Source: Rhodococcus sp. KRD162
GTDB lineage: Bacteria; Actinomycetota; Actinomycetes; Mycobacteriales; Mycobacteriaceae
Assembly (NCBI RefSeq): GCF_017168335.1
Contig: NZ_JABFAU010000008.1
Coordinates: 1-54,044 of the forward strand
Length of the DNA stretch: 54,044 nt
Direction: 5' to 3'
Shown: piece by piece, positions 53,971 to 54,044 of the stretch
Layout: each line of letters starts with the position of its first letter
Position numbering within the stretch: the stretch's first letter is position 1
Made by a program: the position numbers and the translations under genes
Notes under the pieces: generated by a model
Databases searched by the model: none
Told to the model about the DNA's origin: nothing
Seen by the model: only the letters and a program-made list of their open reading frames with translations

Positions 53971-54044
53971 TCAGCGACCTGACGCATTGCGGGCTGCGGT
54001 GAAGATCTCCCGCCCGATCGCGGCGAGGTCGGGGTGTGGGGTGG
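53971..54044 (-). CDS. Carboxy end of a gene cut by the window edge
   Basis: The last 24 codons on the minus strand read HPDLAAIGREIFTAARNASG then R and a TGA at 53971-53973. It is 36 bp upstream of the TrbC-like gene and probably in the same transfer operon. Too short to name. Confidence 0.5.
   Translation of the reverse strand, partial: TPHPDLAAIGREIFTAARNASGR

Overview
The window reads as part of a large conjugative plasmid or integrative element from a mycolic-acid actinobacterium, most like Rhodococcus, Gordonia or Nocardia. The GC content is high, GTG and TTG starts are common, genes often overlap by 4 bp, some transcripts look leaderless, and there is an Lsr2 nucleoid protein, RipA-like cell-wall peptidases and an actinobacterial-type transfer operon (SCO6880 family, VirB4-like ATPase, TrbL-like protein). 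No rRNA, tRNA or CRISPR was seen.

Layout. 1-330 holds two abutting ends that resemble Tn402/Tn5053-family terminal repeats. 330-7400 is a metal and sulfur-stress block: a small Cys-rich protein, an MmpL transporter, DUF2892, DUF302 and TauE/SafE proteins, a CstR-like repressor broken by a TAA codon, a persulfide dioxygenase-rhodanese, and a DUF6153/DUF305 pair. 7400-9950 is copB (CPH-type P-type ATPase) with a small HMA-like gene. 10590-23000 holds envelope and redox genes: SHOCT protein, Lgt-family protein, rhodanese lipoprotein, a BlaI/CopY-type repressor with its M56 sensor peptidase, multicopper oxidase, TlpA thioredoxin, two M23 peptidases, Lnt and an LpqS-like protein. 22670-25090 is a Cds1-like PLP enzyme with an MFS transporter. 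25235-30130 is the copZ-copA-csoR block. 30140-38000 has a membrane protein, an NlpC/P60 peptidase, a second DUF6153/DUF305 pair and a cytochrome c maturation operon (resB-ccsA-orf-tlpA-ccdA). 38490-41070 is plasmid backbone including lsr2. 41140-54044 is the transfer module: type IA topoisomerase, accessory membrane proteins, a multidomain peptidoglycan hydrolase, ATPase, SCO6880, TrbL-like, two VirB8/TcpC-like and two TrbC/VirB2-like proteins.

How it fits together. Two operator families thread through the island. C-tract/G-tract palindromes (TACCCC-N-GGGGTA type) precede the efflux and chaperone genes and fit CsoR/CstR-type repressors. A second palindrome, TACTAT-N5-ATAGTA, stands before at least seven transcription units: SHOCT and lgt-like, tlpA-mco, M23 (twice), lnt, the CPICNK membrane protein and NlpC/P60, and the cytochrome c operon. 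It matches the style of a BlaI/CopY repressor, and one such repressor-sensor pair lies in the middle of the cluster. The inference is a mobile system in which metal efflux, periplasmic copper oxidation, lipoprotein maturation, wall remodelling and cytochrome c assembly are switched together. This regulon is the most interesting signal in the window.
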